Source: Valencia hispanica (Eukaryota; Chordata; Actinopteri; Cyprinodontiformes; Valenciidae). From it: a stretch of 64,000 nucleotides of DNA. Numbering within the stretch: the stretch's first letter is position 1; the number at the start of each line of letters is the position of its first letter. Positions 32,068-45,215 of this stretch are shown one piece after another. Location of the stretch: positions 57,795,296 through 57,859,295 of the forward strand of contig OY747703.1 in assembly GCA_963556495.2 (NCBI GenBank), written 5' to 3'. Made by a program: the position numbers and the translations under genes. Under the pieces are notes generated by a model. The model did no database searches. It saw only the letters and a list, made by a program, of their open reading frames with translations, and was not told the DNA's origin.

Positions 32068-32926
32068 TAGGGTGACCAACTGTCCTGTTTTCCCCGACAT
32101 GTCCACTTTTCACGTGTTGTCCAGGGCGTCTGGGGGGATTTCATAGCTTGATGAGAAATGTCCGGGTTTTCCTCGTTTTTAAGGGGACTAATAAGCATAC
32201 TTAAATTGACTGGTGCGATGCATGCACATTTTCTCTCATCTATCGTTCTAACTGAGCTGCTTCTTCCTGGATGGTTCTGAACCGTTTCATAGATGTAACA
32301 GACAGCGGGCTGTGATGTGCTGGACCACTTTGCCCTTCACCGTGCTGCGAGCACGGCGTTGTGACTGTTTACAAGATATTAAAGCGCAAGTGTAGCTTTA
32401 CAGACAAACAGAGCTGGCATTGCTGGCATATGTGTTTCTGTGTCTAACAAAAGTGGCAAAGATCTAGTGGGTCCACATGGAAATGAAATCTATAATAATG
32501 ATTCATCTATAAACTGACTGAGGAGGATGAAAATAATATCTAAAATATGGAGCAGGCATTATTGTGTTTTTGAGACTGCTGCTTTTTACTTTTATTATTA
32601 CATTGAAAAGAAATAATAACTGTTTTCTCAGAATGTTATTTCAGATTTCTGTTTAGGTTTTGTCCAGTATGACATAAAAAGTGAACTATTACTGTTTCTG
32701 GTACATTTTCTTATTCGGAAGAGTGATTATTTCTATTATTAATTAATTTCTAGAGATTTTAAAGTCACTTTTGCACTGGTGAAAGCCTATCAGAAGTTTG
32801 TTATTTAACTGTTCATTCTAACCATGCTTTAAATATGTTCAAATCAAAGTCTGGTCACAGTCAGGACAGTGTTTCAGGACCGTGCCAAGTGTCCTCTTTT
32901 TTAGAAATCAAAATATGGTCACCCTA
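32068..32926. mobile_element. hAT-type element, TAGGGTGACC family, copy 2
   Basis: The element begins TAGGGTGACCA and ends TGGTCACCCTA. The octamer CCCCTACT is duplicated exactly outside both ends (32060-32067 and 32927-32934), the expected hAT signature. Sub-terminal phrases about GACATGTCC and TCCGGG are shared with copy 1 (10335-11582), and its right half aligns with the relic at 14216-14832. The 859 bp have no intact transposase frame. Confidence 0.9.
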
Positions 32927-33032
32927 CCCCTACTACAACATCTCTCTGCTCAGCTTTCTAACTGTAACCCCTAATTTCCTCTCCATGTGCTCTGGCATGC
33001 ACTCTGCAGCAAAAACGCTCCTGCTTTAGTCA

Positions 33033-33490
33033 ATGGGAGCATTTCCACTGCCGCCGCCATACGGCGCAGTGCGCCGATGCCATTTTGCGTCCGGCAAAAA
33101 TAGGATTGATTCTATTTTTGCTGGCCGCCGGATCAAGTCCGCAGTCAATCTACACAAATCACACAGCACCAACAGGATATAGAACAACCACATTTCAGGG
33201 TGTTTTTCAAAATAAATCAATAAAGACAGAATAGAAATTTTTTGTATGCATAGCTATATTAATATAAACCCACGTATATTTAACATATGTTGTCCAGCAT
33301 ATCTTGACACAGAATAACAGAAAATAACTGTTCTTTTATGTTTGTCTTCCACGGAATGAAGAATTTTGTTCTGACTTCCGGATTTATTACTGGCTTTTAT
33401 TGCAAGGTCTCGCAATTCCCGCGCATGCTTCTTTGAGTACCTCTGGGCTGTGGACCGGAGCGGATCTAGAGCGTATGCAGTGGAAACTGG
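33033..33490. mobile_element. Possible GC-rich MITE with TTTCCACTGC termini
   Basis: GGGAGCATTTCCACTGC on the left and the inverted CCCCCAGTTTCCACTGC on the right share the TTTCCACTGC core. CpG-rich ends and the style fit PIF/Harbinger-type fish elements. An internal hairpin (CGGCAAAAATAG near 33093 with CTATTTTTGCTGG near 33111) lies close to the left end. No target duplication was confirmed. Confidence 0.4.
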
Positions 33491-33775
33491 GGGTAAGGCC
33501 AGACAGTGATTTAAACATGTACTGTGATAGAAGATACTGTGGACCATCGTCTCCGCTACCTGGAAATGGTGCTGTTAGCTTGTAATGATGGTCAAGAGAC
33601 TGTCATACAGCAACAGATTTCAGTCAGAGGTTTAATCAGATTTGTTGACTGACTGCTACTGGAGATCCTTAATGCCCACAGCATCACCATCCACGACTCT
33701 TTGAAGATGCTTAAATAATGAGTTTCGACAACATTTAATTTCCCTACGTGATAAATAAAGACATCCAACATAATA
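33491..33775 (+). mobile_element. LINE 3' end, second copy
   Basis: Blocks CTACCTGGAAATGGTGCTGT, GACTGTCATACAGCAACAG, GACTGACTGCTACTGGAGAT and CATTTAATTTCCCTACG...ATAAATAAAG align with 9859-9892 plus 12007-12176. This uninterrupted copy confirms that those two segments were once contiguous. Confidence 0.7.
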
Positions 33776-36765
33776 CTTGCTGAACCTTCTAGCACCTGCA
33801 GGGCGTCATGCTGCAGATACCCCCTGCTGGTTTATGTCAGTGGTTGCAGACTGTTCATTCTGGTGGTCAAACATAATAAAGAATGCAGCTGTTCTTGTGC
33901 TCTATTTGTGGAACGTGTTTACAGTCATTGTTCGTGGTTTTGGGATCTGCTTCCTTTCTTCTTCTCACTTCCTGCTGATTTGTTTCATGCCTGGAATCAG
34001 ATGGCAGACACCACCACAGCTGTGTTCAGTTTACCTTCACTCACCTCTGAATATATCCTGTTTCATTTTCATTGTTTTTCACCAGAATGCCATAAGCTTG
34101 CCTATAAAATCGATATGTGTTTGCATCTGAATGGGAATCCATCAGGAATTTGCTAGCTTGAGATTGCAGTTCAATTTTCCTAACCAGTGTATTCAAACAG
34201 AAACATATCTATATATTATATAAATACATGCCAAATGTCATTCTTAAGACATCATATGTCTTCAGGCCTATCAAAACTGGAGGTGTTTTGACGTCTGCTC
34301 AAGCTTTTTGATTATAAAGCTCCTTGACTCGACTCCATTCCATGGTATCAGATGCAGACAGCAAACTTTATTCAAAACTGTTTACCTACGAACCAGTGAC
34401 AAGACTGATGCTTTGGCTTTAAACATCGTGTCACTGTGAAAAGGTGAAAATAGGACTGCATTCCTACGAGACATAGAGATTACATGTTTGTTTGGAGAAG
34501 AAGAGCAACAGGATGACATGTCTCTTTGACATGTTAGCAGAAGGACAAGAGACCATTTATTTTCCTATCTCCTCAAAAAAGAAATCCATGGCAAATGATT
34601 ATAGGAACAAACAGTTCCTACGTTCCAACATTGAGGTTTGATTCCCTTAGGGCAGGCCAGCCTTTTCTGTCCTAAACTGGTCCTTAGGATCCAAAGAGAG
34701 AGCTGGTGTTCAGTTCTTTCACAGTAAGATTTGGCGACTAAGCTGAAAATAATTTTCCGCTGGGTCAGCTTTGTGTCCACTCCCCTGATCGTAACACTTT
34801 TTTCTTTTCCCAAAAAAACCCCCCAACACTTGTAGGCACCACAGCATTAAATGTCATGTGAAGCCCAGAAATAGATTCTGAGAGAACAGTCTGCACCTCT
34901 GGTCAAGCTCCAGCCGCCAGACACAGTTGATGCCCTTTGTTTAGGCTGCTGTGGTCTCCTACAGACAACATACAGCAACTTTGATTGTATTCAGGTGCAA
35001 CGGACATGCCTGCTGCATGAAAAACTTTTTCAGCTAATAGCTGCGTATTACAGCCCATTCTAACCCATTTTATTAAATGGGTTTGTTTCCACTGGCCGTG
35101 AAGTGGTGCAAAATCGGACGTGTTCCAGTAGCGTTGTGTCGAGGCCCTCTTCTAAATTTCCGTGGCAGGTCTATTTTTACGCACTACGCTTCCAGAAGAC
35201 ATTAATCTCAGCAGTTTAGATCGTACCAGACAGGAAACAGACATGGGATCAGTGTAAAGCACCCAGCAAATTTCAAAATAAAAGATACGTTCAGATTTCC
35301 GTTTGCTTACCTACAAAAGCAAAAACCTAACAAAAGTTCATTAACCTGCGACGCCAGGTTTGAAGTCATTTGGTTAGTGTGTCTAATTTGTTGGTTTGTA
35401 TCATGGACAATGAGAACCTTAAAGTTGTTGGGCAACTAAACACAGATCTCCAGCAGTAAGGACTGATAATCCCACAATGCAATTTAGTTTTGAAAAGGAG
35501 GAACTTCGTTTGACATTATCACCCTATTTAAGCACAACTTTCCGCCCTCTCTTCCCTCTTACCTGTGAGCCAACAGACCAGCTCGCATCATGAGACACAT
35601 AAGCGCACACACCTTGAATTTTGTTGGTGACGGTTCGAGCCCTTTTGGATCCAAAATACGTGTACAGTCTGCAGATCGTGGATCAGGTAACTGTGTCTGG
35701 CCAATGGCATAAGTATTGAACCTGATTTGTTCAAACCTCTGCAGAAGGAATCTTTGATTTACAGATTCCACCAAAGATAGAGACAGCCCATCTCTGTGAC
35801 TGGGGCCCCACTGTCCTGCTGTCTAAGGAGCTGCTGAGCCAAAAGCTACCCGTTTCTCAGGACCGGACCGGGGAGAAGAAGCTGCTGAGCTGAGAGGACA
35901 GCCTAACGTTTGAGCTAACGGTGGCTAGCTGTGTTCCTACTAGCCTCACATCCAGGAGGCCTCGTTGCTAGCTTCAACCACTGCTAGCCCCCTGTGCCAC
36001 TGCTGCTAGCCGAATCGGCTAACCACACCTGCTTTCCTTTATGGTGGAGTCTCCCTCACCAACGGATTTACCTTTAACAGAGATCTAAGAATCGTTCAAG
36101 TAAGGTTGTGTCTGGGCAGAGATAAATTAGCTCAGAATAAACAATTTGAGGGTTGATTATCTATTTTACTGTGTTTTAGCTGCAATTGTAAGATTTCATT
36201 TTTCAATTGTTGGTGGTATGCAGTGTTTTTCAAAGGTTTCTGACCGATAGAGTCAATTTAATCATGCAACAGGAGTTTCTTGGTTCCACCGGAGTCTTCC
36301 TTTGTTGTTTGGTGCTAAGCTAAACAGAGTGGCTCATGGTCTGCTACCATTAGCTCCGCACACTTGTTCTGATAGCAGAAAAGCACCTATCATTTCTCTT
36401 TAGTACGGCCTGCTTTTGCAGACTGTTAGCATTCATAAACAATAAGGATTGTTATTTACGATATTTAAAATACAGATCGGCTTTAAAATAGATAGTTTAC
36501 ACTCCGAAGACTAGTCTTATGCGTCGTTTTTGAAACCTCCTTCTTCATATGTCAAAATGCTAAAATTTGATTCATCAATGTGCTGGCCAATCCTTAAAAT
36601 AGAATCAATGGGCATCATGCACAGTGCATTTAGTAGAACTTCCAGTTTTCAATAATCCAGTAAGAGCGTTTCTAGGTACGTCTGTGGGAAGCGTTGTGGT
36701 GATATAGTGCAGCACTGAGGTATATAGAGGAATGAGATTTTGCTTATAATCAAGATGACAGATTT
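33776..36765. other. Unannotated region with a CpG-containing exon-like block
   Basis: No recognisable coding domain is present. At 35535-36105 the DNA is less AT-rich, contains GCTAGC and CTAGC motifs and ends at a donor-like CAA then GTAAGG (36101). This could be an untranslated first exon, an LTR fragment or chance. A TTTCCACTGG motif at 35090 resembles a Harbinger-type end, but no partner was found. Confidence 0.3.
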
Positions 36766-36898
36766 AGGTATAGTATAGTACAATATAGTATAGTACAGTA
36801 TAGTATAGTATAGTATAGTATAGTATAGTATAGTATAGTATAGTATAGTATAGTATACCAATATAATAGTATAGTATACCAATATAATAGTATAATAT
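36766..36898. repeat. TATAG pentanucleotide microsatellite
   Basis: Tandem copies of TATAG run from about 36766 to 36855, with a few CAATATAG and ACAG variants near the start. Two further AATATAG-type clusters follow to 36898. The open frame rich in YYTIL on the minus strand is only this repeat translated. Confidence 0.95.
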
Positions 36899-39800
36899 AG
36901 CTGTTTGAGATGAAGCCATCGTACAAGTTGCAGCAGGGTGAAGGCTGTAGTGTTCCTTTGTGTACCTCGTCAGCTAAATATAAATCAGTGGTCAGTTTTT
37001 AGAGCTTTTCATCGGACGATTAACTACGAAAGAGATGTACTGTGAACATTAGAAGGGAAAACTTTATCATCTCTCACCACACCTGTGTCTGCAGTCAACA
37101 CTGTGCAGCACAGGACGTCAAAGAGCTAAAGCCTTGATGATGGTACCCCAAGCTACCACTGTTAGCTGATTATTTACCTTCATGATCATGAATTAAGTTG
37201 GTTTTAAACAGCGTAAAGCCCTTCACTTGCTTGCTCGCAGACGTTGCTGTGTGTTTTGTGGTCATTGTATACGGTGATGCGTGGCAGGTCTTGAAGACAG
37301 CAGGTATAAAATGCCATTTTGTCTAGACTATGTTTTGACAGTTTTGAGGCGGAAGTGATGGAGCTGGCTTATCGTAACCAGAAAGTAACTTTGCATAAAC
37401 CCCATTAACCAAAGGTTATTGATTTCTAATTCAGCTAATCATTTAATGAAACATTACTTTCCCCAAATAATGTTCTGTCTTCACTTTTGCTTTGCATTGT
37501 GAATTGGTTGTTGGAACACCAACCATGAGGTGGTAATTAGTCTTAAACTAATCACAATTAGTTTAAAACTAACTTAGCCTCACTTTCAAATTCTTCAATA
37601 CAAGTGTTGGTCTTTAAGCATACATATTCATACTGAACTGTGACATCACTATTGGTTATTGCTTCCACATTTCTACACATTGGTACATTTTTACAGTTCG
37701 TTTGCTGATTAGTTTTTTTAAATTAATTTTTCTTTTTACTTAGTAGTTAGTGTGTGTGTTACTAGCTTAGTGAGTTTGCTGATTAAAGCATTTTGACTGG
37801 AAAGTTGAATTACTTTTGTTAATAAACTCTTGTATTTTAGAAGTTGTTTGATATTGTTCCACATACATATGTAGTAACTTGCTGTTCAAAGTAAGCCAAG
37901 AATTTATTCCTTCATCTATTGTTTAATTATCTCCGCCTTATCAGGCAGGTAATCATAAACATTAACTGAGACTGAACTATGTGGCTATTATCATTTTCCT
38001 GGATCTCAGGATGGTGCCCAAAACTTGGTAATTTTGACATGGAATTATTAATCTTATTATTAATTACCCTAAGCAATTATTCATAGTTATTCATAGCCAA
38101 AACAAATCTATTGTGTCACAACAAAGTGGAGAATCACACAATTTAGATGATAGCAGTGATCCTTTTTGCAAGGACAATGTGAAAAAGGAGAAGTCATGGA
38201 GAGAAACATCAGCAGTTTTGGGAGGGAATGGTGAATTTATGATGCTTATTAACATATAATTAAATATTTTCCTGCATTCCACCCATTCAGTTAAGCAATT
38301 GTGCTTTGATTTCGTGATCTTTTGTGGCCAGCTGCATGAAACATTCGCAAGTGACACTTCTCTAAAACGCTCCTGGTAGGAAAGGATGGGCTGCTGAGCT
38401 TACAGGGAAAACGCGTCTATGTTACTTGTCGCTTTCATGTCTGGTGGGTTAAATGAGAATTTAGCTTAATTTGCATTATTCTATATATTTGCATACTTGG
38501 TTTTCCAAATTAACAATTATTTTAGCTGAATCTTCTTACTCAACCAGTTCAGAGAATGCCTCTGCAGATGCAACAAACAGGAGGAAGCATGTGACACTTT
38601 GAATGTTTTTTCCCCCTCTGATAAGAACGCAGCAGCTGAAGCTGTGCTTGGTCATGGCTTCTGCTCTGATATTGGCTGTGTTTAGAAAATCCATGTTGTT
38701 ATGAATTTGCCTGATCATACGGTGTCTATCCTGTACTTGCCCTCTGAACAGCGGCAAAAGCAAAACATTATTGTGCCACAACAGATTGGACTCGGCAGCG
38801 TTTCTACCAGATTTGACAGATGTGCTACCAACACACCCCAGGAGTTTAGAAATGCTGTAGCCCTCAGCCAGCATGTATCATGTCAGCGTCATGCACACAC
38901 ACCCAAACACTTTGTGTAAATAGCAACATTCATATTAAAGCGTCACGTCCACGGAACAAATTCACAACCAGATCCAATCAGTGGTACTAAACAGAATGAC
39001 AAACAGACAGCTGATGAGGGCTGATTCTAAGCTGAAGTTGGATTTTACAGTAAAAAACTAGCTGTGTTTTCATAGGCTTTATTTTAACCTGTAGTAAGTA
39101 ATCAGGGGTCACATTAACCAAAAATGTTTTAGTATTTCAGTATGACTGTTTTTTGTTTAAACACTAACGGAAAAATCTAAAGGCCGTCTCTCATTTTTAC
39201 ATATTGCAATTCCTACCTTTGACCACTTGGTGCAGACGAGCAGACATTTTCAACAAATGCACAGCGTTCACATAACTAATCAAACAAAAAAGATTCCCTT
39301 GAGAGCATCTGAGCAACACCTCAGACATGCACACCGTACCCGAAGCATGGACAGATCTGTGACTGCACTGGACACAGATCTGTGACAGATTAACCACTGA
39401 TGCAGAAGGAACGCATGCAGGTATGTTTCCTCCTGCTGAAGCAATCAAAAAAGCCCTCGTTCAGAGAGTCTTACCAAATTCTGATCACTTCAATTAGAAA
39501 AATGTTCCCGGATTTTAAAACTTTGGCAGAAGTGATGCTCGGAATTCCAGTCTTGTGGCAACAGAGCGCTGATTCAGCCTCTATAAGTTGCAGTGTGTTC
39601 AGGCCACAGCAGGTGAAATGTTCATAATCAATACATGTAGCTTATTGATGTGTGATGGCATGATGTGCATTTTCTGTTCAGTTTGCTTGAATTTAATATT
39701 AATTCAAATGAATGAAAATTAAATACTACTGAATATGCCATTAATATTATTTTAAAAATTGAGGGGCTAAAAATACATTATGACCAGATTTGTTTGACCC

Positions 39801-40084
39801 TGTAATGACATTTCAAATCAAACTGTTCTTGCAGTGCATTTTTCAACAAATTGTTCTTGGATAACATAAAAATGCTTATAATAAAATGTAAAATAAATAA
39901 CATAATAGTTTAAATAAATTATTTTTAAGAAACTGCAACATCAATACTTTGTACACTTTACATCATTACTTTCTGTCAAAGTGAATTCAAAATCATATCA
40001 AATTAAAAGTTTTGACTTCCCTACTAAGTGGTATATTTTTATTTGGCCTTTTGTACCCTTTTGTCTCTGTGAAAAAAACATTAT
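36899..40084. other. Unannotated region
   Basis: About 3.2 kb of AT-rich DNA with no recognised gene or repeat family. The open frames at 38536-38874 (minus) and 39400-39627 (plus) have no domain. Local structure is limited to a small inverted ATTAGT repeat near 37535-37565. Confidence 0.4.
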
Positions 40085-40405
40085 ATTACATAAATAACTA
40101 AGGGACACTGATGGTGGCATTGCTCCTTCTGCACAGCTTACAGGCTCTGCAAAACAACACAAACATTACTGACTAATTCTTGGAAGAAACATTTAAAACA
40201 CACATTATTACAGTCAAATTTCCACTCTGCTTATACTTTATTGTTGCGTTTAGAATACAGCACAAACTAGGGCAGCTATGGGGTGTCCTATGGCTCAGTA
40301 ACATCTGTGATAGCTAACAGCAACCACTGACACTACCGGAAGTGGGTAACCAGTTAACATGAAAACACGTTCTGTAACACCGGGAATCCATTGAGGACAA
40401 CTTTA
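40085..40405 (-). mobile_element. Relic of the hAT family found at 52296
   Basis: On the minus strand the blocks GGTGTTACAGAACG, GGTTGCTGTTAGCTA, CACAGATGTTACTGAGCC, CAATAAAGTA and ATGTTTCTTCCA occur in the same order as at 52528-52712. Neither terminus is recognisable, so this is an internal fragment. Confidence 0.65.
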
Positions 40406-43159
40406 AACTTTCAATCACTTTGTTTTAACGGGCCAAAGTGGCCCTTATTATACTTCTGCTCCGTGTCTGTGTGTGACATTCTAGAAGTATTTAAAGAGTG
40501 GCAGGACCTGGAAAGAATGATCAGATTGTTTTGTACTCATGTTTGTAATCAGGCACCTCTTTTGCTCCTTGTTATGCTCTTATGAGTTTGAACCTCCTCG
40601 ATTCAAGGTATAAAGCTGACACACTTACCTCCTTTATCCCTCACTGCTCCTCGCTCCGCTTCCTGGAAAGCACTCACCCTCTTGTCCGCCTTCACACCCC
40701 CACCAATGTGCCTACCTGGAAACACTTAGGCCCTGCTCACACAACAACATATGAATAGGAAATCACAAATGCTTTGTTCTGCTTTGGACTCTCGTTTACA
40801 TGGTAACAGCCTCTCCACCAGACAAAAACGCAAAGGTTTGACAACAACTCCATAGTGAAACTTTACAAAAGCAACGCAAACTAGAAAAGGCAGCTCAGTC
40901 CCCCCAATGTTGTGATCTAATTGAACCTGTTTTAAATTCCTTGAGCATGAAAACATACCTTTAGCAGCTGGATTCACACTGATATCATTTTTAGTTCAGT
41001 AGTTATTCACAAAAATCAATTTGACGGTAATGGCGGTTTTCAGATCACCCCAAAATTCTAATCTCTTGTTCCTGTTCCCATTGCAGACATTTCCGGAAAA
41101 TGTAATCAAAATCCATCTATAATTCTTTTGTTATGTTCCTAACAAACAAACAGGCAAACAAACCTAGGCAAAAAACATAACTTCCTTTGTTTTAGAAGTT
41201 GACAAAATATTTGCACTTCAACACATTGACTCATCCTCATACAAGTTGTAAATGCCATGGATTTTTTCCCATTCATTACTATCTACAGATGCATTTAGTA
41301 GAATTTCTCAACCTGTTTATTTTGCAGCATAATAAAACTTTATTCACAACAAGCAGTCAGATTTATAAGCACTTAATATAGTATGAAGGTAATTTTGACC
41401 CATACTTTTGTCATTTTTATTCGAGTCCTCTTCCTTCAGCAACATAGTTTTAAAACTGTTCCCTTAAATTTTGCTTTAACATATCTGCTGAAGTCTTAAG
41501 CTACTTAACAATTTAATTTATTTCTTGTAAGTCATACAATAAATCATTACATGCATTATTGTTACTGAATGCTCAGGTATTCCTTAAGAAAGTCTTCTTA
41601 AACCAAAGCTGCTTTTGACAATGAACTCAAAGAAGACTGGCAGAAAGTGAAGAGTAGCACGTCTACCCCCCCCCCTTCCCAATCACCACCAGGTCTTAAA
41701 GACCTGTCTTTCTTAAAATATCTGACTCAGTTGGACTGACCTGAAATTCTTTCCCCACCTGAACAGCCGAACGGCCCCTGTGCGTTCCCAAACTATATAG
41801 GAAAAAGATCGCTCACACTCCAAAGCCAGTGTGGTATAATGAGGCAACCCGGGAACGCTGGTTTTACTTTCCAGCTATAGGCTCTGAAAGGTTAGCTCAG
41901 CCCAATTAATTCTGCTAGTTAAAAAGGTCAAGGCTCTGAGTTTAAGGACTTGGGAAAAGCTACACAAGGGCCTCTCAGTGGCGCCTCATTACTTAAACTT
42001 CATCATGCTTCATTATAAAGTGAAAGACAATGTTTAAATGTGATTAGAAGAACCCACCAACTCAGACGAATTCTGACCCAAACTGAATCTTAGCTGCTGT
42101 TGGTGTAGAGAAGCAGTAGACGATGGGGAAGAGATCTTATGAACTGAGCATGCTCAAAAAATCAAGAGTTTCTGATAAAGAATGGCTTTTTGTTTAAAGA
42201 GAACATGGGATTGAAGTAAAGTCTGTTCTGCTGACAAATTGTCTTTAGCGAAAGTATTTAAAACCCAAAAATGTTTTCTTTGCATTTCATCACATTGAGA
42301 ACACAAACTTTAATATGGGTTTATATGGGATTTAATGAGCTAAACTAACACAAAGCAGTATATATTATTAAGTGCAACAGGATCACATAGTTTTTGCCAT
42401 TTTCTGTGCAGTTGAAGCAAGGCCAAGAATTAGAAAGGCATTTAAAAAAAGACATTTTGAAGGTTTTAATAACAAAAGGAAGCTTACAGGTCTTGAAACA
42501 AGGTTAGCAAGGCATGGAGCATGGACATAGGTACAAGGAAAGGAACACAATCCAGCATGAACAATGAAAACCAAGAGCTGAGGCAGACGTGGAAAATGAC
42601 AAAGGAACCAGACGAACTAATCAGAGGTGACATGCGGCAGAAGTAAAGCAGGGAAACCGCGGAAGGGAGTAACACAAAGTTAGATGAACTAAGACTCAAA
42701 GGATCTGAAAAGGGAAAAGGCCAGACTATGATCTTATAGAAATTAATTCAAAAGACAAAGAACAAAGCACAAAAATAACCTAAGAAACTTAACGCTTTGC
42801 TCCCTGCTTAGATTATGGACCACCCTCTGCTCTCTGATATCTGGACCTCGACCCTCTCTCTGACCTCTCAGGCATTCACCTTCTCTGATGTCACTGCAGC
42901 TGCGGTCTCCCCAGCCCACACAATGAACTACACGTTAGTGAAGCAATCCAATTCAAGGTCATTATTCTCTTGGAATTATAATATTACCAACCTGCTTCCT
43001 CTCTCCACAGTGACGACCGTTGCCTTGAACAATTTATGTTTCCTCAATAATAATACTCCTGTGTTGTGCCTGAATTTCTGCGTCCTCTAGTGGTTCAGTG
43101 CAGGGATCACTTTGACTCATCTCTGAATACCCTGACCTCTCACCACTGGAAGAGGCTCA
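40406..43159. other. Unannotated region
   Basis: No gene is recognised. The block near 40731 (CCCTGCTCACACAACAACAT) and 40793 (CGTTTACATGG) faintly resembles the ends of the TIR element at 56132-56778 and may be a very old relative. The rest is AT-rich DNA without a repeat boundary. A C-run lies near 41667. Confidence 0.35.
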
Positions 43160-43450
43160 TGTTATCTTTGGAGCAGCTGCAGAGATTCTCAGCTCAGGTG
43201 GTGCAATCTGTTTACAGGGAGATGATTAGTTATGCACTCTGCAAAGGTGGCCTTTTTGGAGGAGTCGCAATACAAAATCCATTGCTAAAAAAAATAAATC
43301 CTGTTTGGTTTGCCACAAACCATGTAGGGGACACAGCAAACAAAATACTATATGTGACAGAAAGCTGGCAAATGCCAACCACACTGAGCACAAAATTACT
43401 ATGGTGAAACATGTTGGTGGCATCACCCTGCTATGGGGATGATGGGTGGG
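43160..43450 (+). pseudogene. Tc1-like transposase fragment
   Basis: The frame reads LEQLQRFSAQVVQSVYREMI, then SYALCKGGLFGGVA and NHVGDTANK. This matches the Tc1 transposase segment that normally runs from the second helix-turn-helix (VHRTTISRALHKSGLYGRVA) into the start of the DDE domain. Further on, GTGAAACATGTTGGTGGCAT and CTATGGGGATGATGG represent the VKHGGGSIMLWG motif, here out of frame. No complete DDE triad remains. It is a dead, 5'- and 3'-truncated copy. Confidence 0.75.
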
Positions 43451-43943
43451 GTTAAATATAGGACAATCCATCCATCGTCAATACTCGTTTATTCTTGCAG
43501 GGTCTGATGCCCAAGGCTGGAAGAAAACCCATTAGAGTCCGCCAAAGACTTCAAACTTCCATTTACTTCATGTTGGTTTATTACCTGAAAATAAATTTTC
43601 TGTTTGTAACATGTTAAAAATAAGACATTGTAGGATTTCTGCTTGGAAACAGTGATCCCTCAGTTCCTTTAGTTCTTTACTAGACCCACAGCAACTACTA
43701 TATATCTTCTATTGGTCAAAATAACCAGAAATTAAATATAACAATAAAAAATAAAAATTGTATTTCTTTCTAACTAACTAACTTTCTAACTAAATTTGGT
43801 CCACCCAACCAAAAGCCCACTCCCGCAAGCTTCAGCAGAATAATTCAATATGATGTGTAAAGACACCAAAGGCACCAGAAGACATGAGCAGGAATCATAT
43901 CAAAGGTCAGAACCTGAAATAATTAAGACTATAATAATAATAA
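43451..43943. other. Unannotated sequence
   Basis: AT-rich, with a TAACTAACTAACT run near 43770 and the ATA-repeat near 43932 that forms the tail of the next SINE. Confidence 0.4.
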
Positions 43944-44237
43944 TGGCTTGCATTTATATAGCGCTTTTCAAGACTCTCAAAGCGCTTTACAACTCCATTA
44001 TTCATTCACTCTCACATTCACACACTGGTGGAAGCAGCTATGATTATAGCCACAGCTGCTCTGGGGCAGACTGACAGAAGCCAGGCTGCCATATCGCGCC
44101 ATCGGCCCTTCTGGCCAACACCAGTAGGCAAGGTAGGTGAAGTGTCTTGCCCAAGGACACAACGACATGTAGCAGGTGGAAGGTGGAATCGAACCCACAA
44201 AGGCTGACAACTCTACCACTGAGCTACAGCCGCCCTT
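43944..44237 (-). mobile_element. tRNA-headed SINE with intact A and B boxes
   Basis: On the minus strand the head is GGGCGGCTGTAGCTCAGTGG. It contains TAGCTCAGTGG, a full match to the pol III A-box consensus, and GGTTCGATTCC, a full match to the B-box, spaced as in a tRNA. The body includes CCTTGGGCAAGACACTTCAC and the 3' part has AAAGCGCTTTGAGAGTCTTG. An ATT-repeat tail lies at the left (about 43932-43943). It is a SINE and not a tRNA gene, since the body continues for about 240 bp past the head. A clear target duplication was not found. Confidence 0.8.
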
Positions 44238-44424
44238 CAAATGCCTGTGAAAATGAATCCATCACTATTCTGGAACGATGGAAACCCTGCTTGTGTTTTC
44301 GGTCGCGCTGTTAGCAAAGACCATATTAAAAGAAGGAATTCGCTCGGGGTAAAGTTGCACCAGCTGTTTAAAACATTGTTCTAGATCAGAATACATTTAT
44401 ACCCAAGAAAAGGAATATATCAGA

Positions 44425-44620
44425 GGTGGCCTAGTCCGGTCCTCGAGAGCTACTATCCAGCGACCTTAAGATGGATCCCTTCTCCAACACACCTGGATCA
44501 GCATGTCGTTCAGCTCTGCAGAGGTAACTATCCATTCATTTGATTTAGATGTGCTGGAGAAGGGATGTATTTAAAAGTTGCAGGATAGCAGCTCTGGAGC
44601 ACTAAACTTGGCCACCGCTG
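44425..44620. mobile_element. Palindromic MITE, CCAACCCTGG family, copy 2 (diverged)
   Basis: AGAGGTGGCCTAGTCCGGTCC on the left is the inverse of the GAGCACTAAACTTGGCCACC end. Internal GGATCCCTTCTCCAACACA and GTGCTGGAGAAGGGATGTA are inverted too. The plan and internal words match the copy at 5601-5813, but the ends differ by substitutions. Confidence 0.65.
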
Positions 44621-45109
44621 GAATATATGAAAACATGTTTTTGTTGATGGATCATTTCTTAAACTGATTCTGAATTAGTCTGAACCCAGCAGAGGATAGT
44701 CACCTAAACCTGCTGTTCTACAAATGTTAATGTAAGCCAAATTAAAGAAACATTACAGGTATAATTCAAAACAGCTGCACATGGTTGAGACACATTGAGA
44801 CAAAAGGCTGTGAGCCACATTCTCTGTGTCTAACTTCTGCTATCTGTCCATGATAATTCAGGACCGCGTGGAGACTGGATCATGTCAGCCCAGTGAAATC
44901 TGCAGCAAAAGTGAAACATTAGTAAAATGAAGGTATTCAAATAAGACTCTGTTAGTGAGTCATGCAGGTTATAAATGAAGAGACAAAGAAGAGTTTAAAT
45001 ACAGTTTCATGTCCTCATTCTCCAAATACTTCAAGCAGATGCTGTAAACTCAAACCTAAATGACAATAAAGGCATTTTTGCCATCATTTTATCTCAAATA
45101 CTTTTTACT
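44621..45109. other. Unannotated sequence
   Basis: No coding or repeat boundary is recognised. Confidence 0.4.
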
Positions 45110-45215
45110 TGACCCATCCATGATCTATACTGTCTATTCCATGGGGGGGTGTTTGGTGCCTCTCCCCAGCAGTCATTGGCCGAAAGGCAGGGTACACACT
45201 GGACAGGTCGGTAGC
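45110..45215 (-). mobile_element. ATGG-tailed retroposon family, antisense 3' fragment
   Basis: GGCAGGGTACACACTGGACA and TCTCCCCAGCAGTCATTGGC are the reverse strand of the GACCTGTCCAGGGTGTACCC block shared with 5418-5440 and 56100-56131. Only the 3' region is left. Confidence 0.65.

Noticed and set aside
36649..36882. YYTIL-rich open frame
   Set aside because: Translation of the TATAG microsatellite.
38536..38874. 112-residue minus-strand open frame
   Set aside because: No recognisable domain or neighbouring exon; probably chance.
40725..40980. Old copy of the GGGGCTGTTTACACG element
   Set aside because: Only two short resemblances (CCCTGCTCACACAACAAC and CGTTTACATGG) and no inverted partner end.
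44180..44237. Possible tRNA gene on the minus strand
   Set aside because: It is the head of a SINE; no proper 3' acceptor stem closes the fold after the B box.
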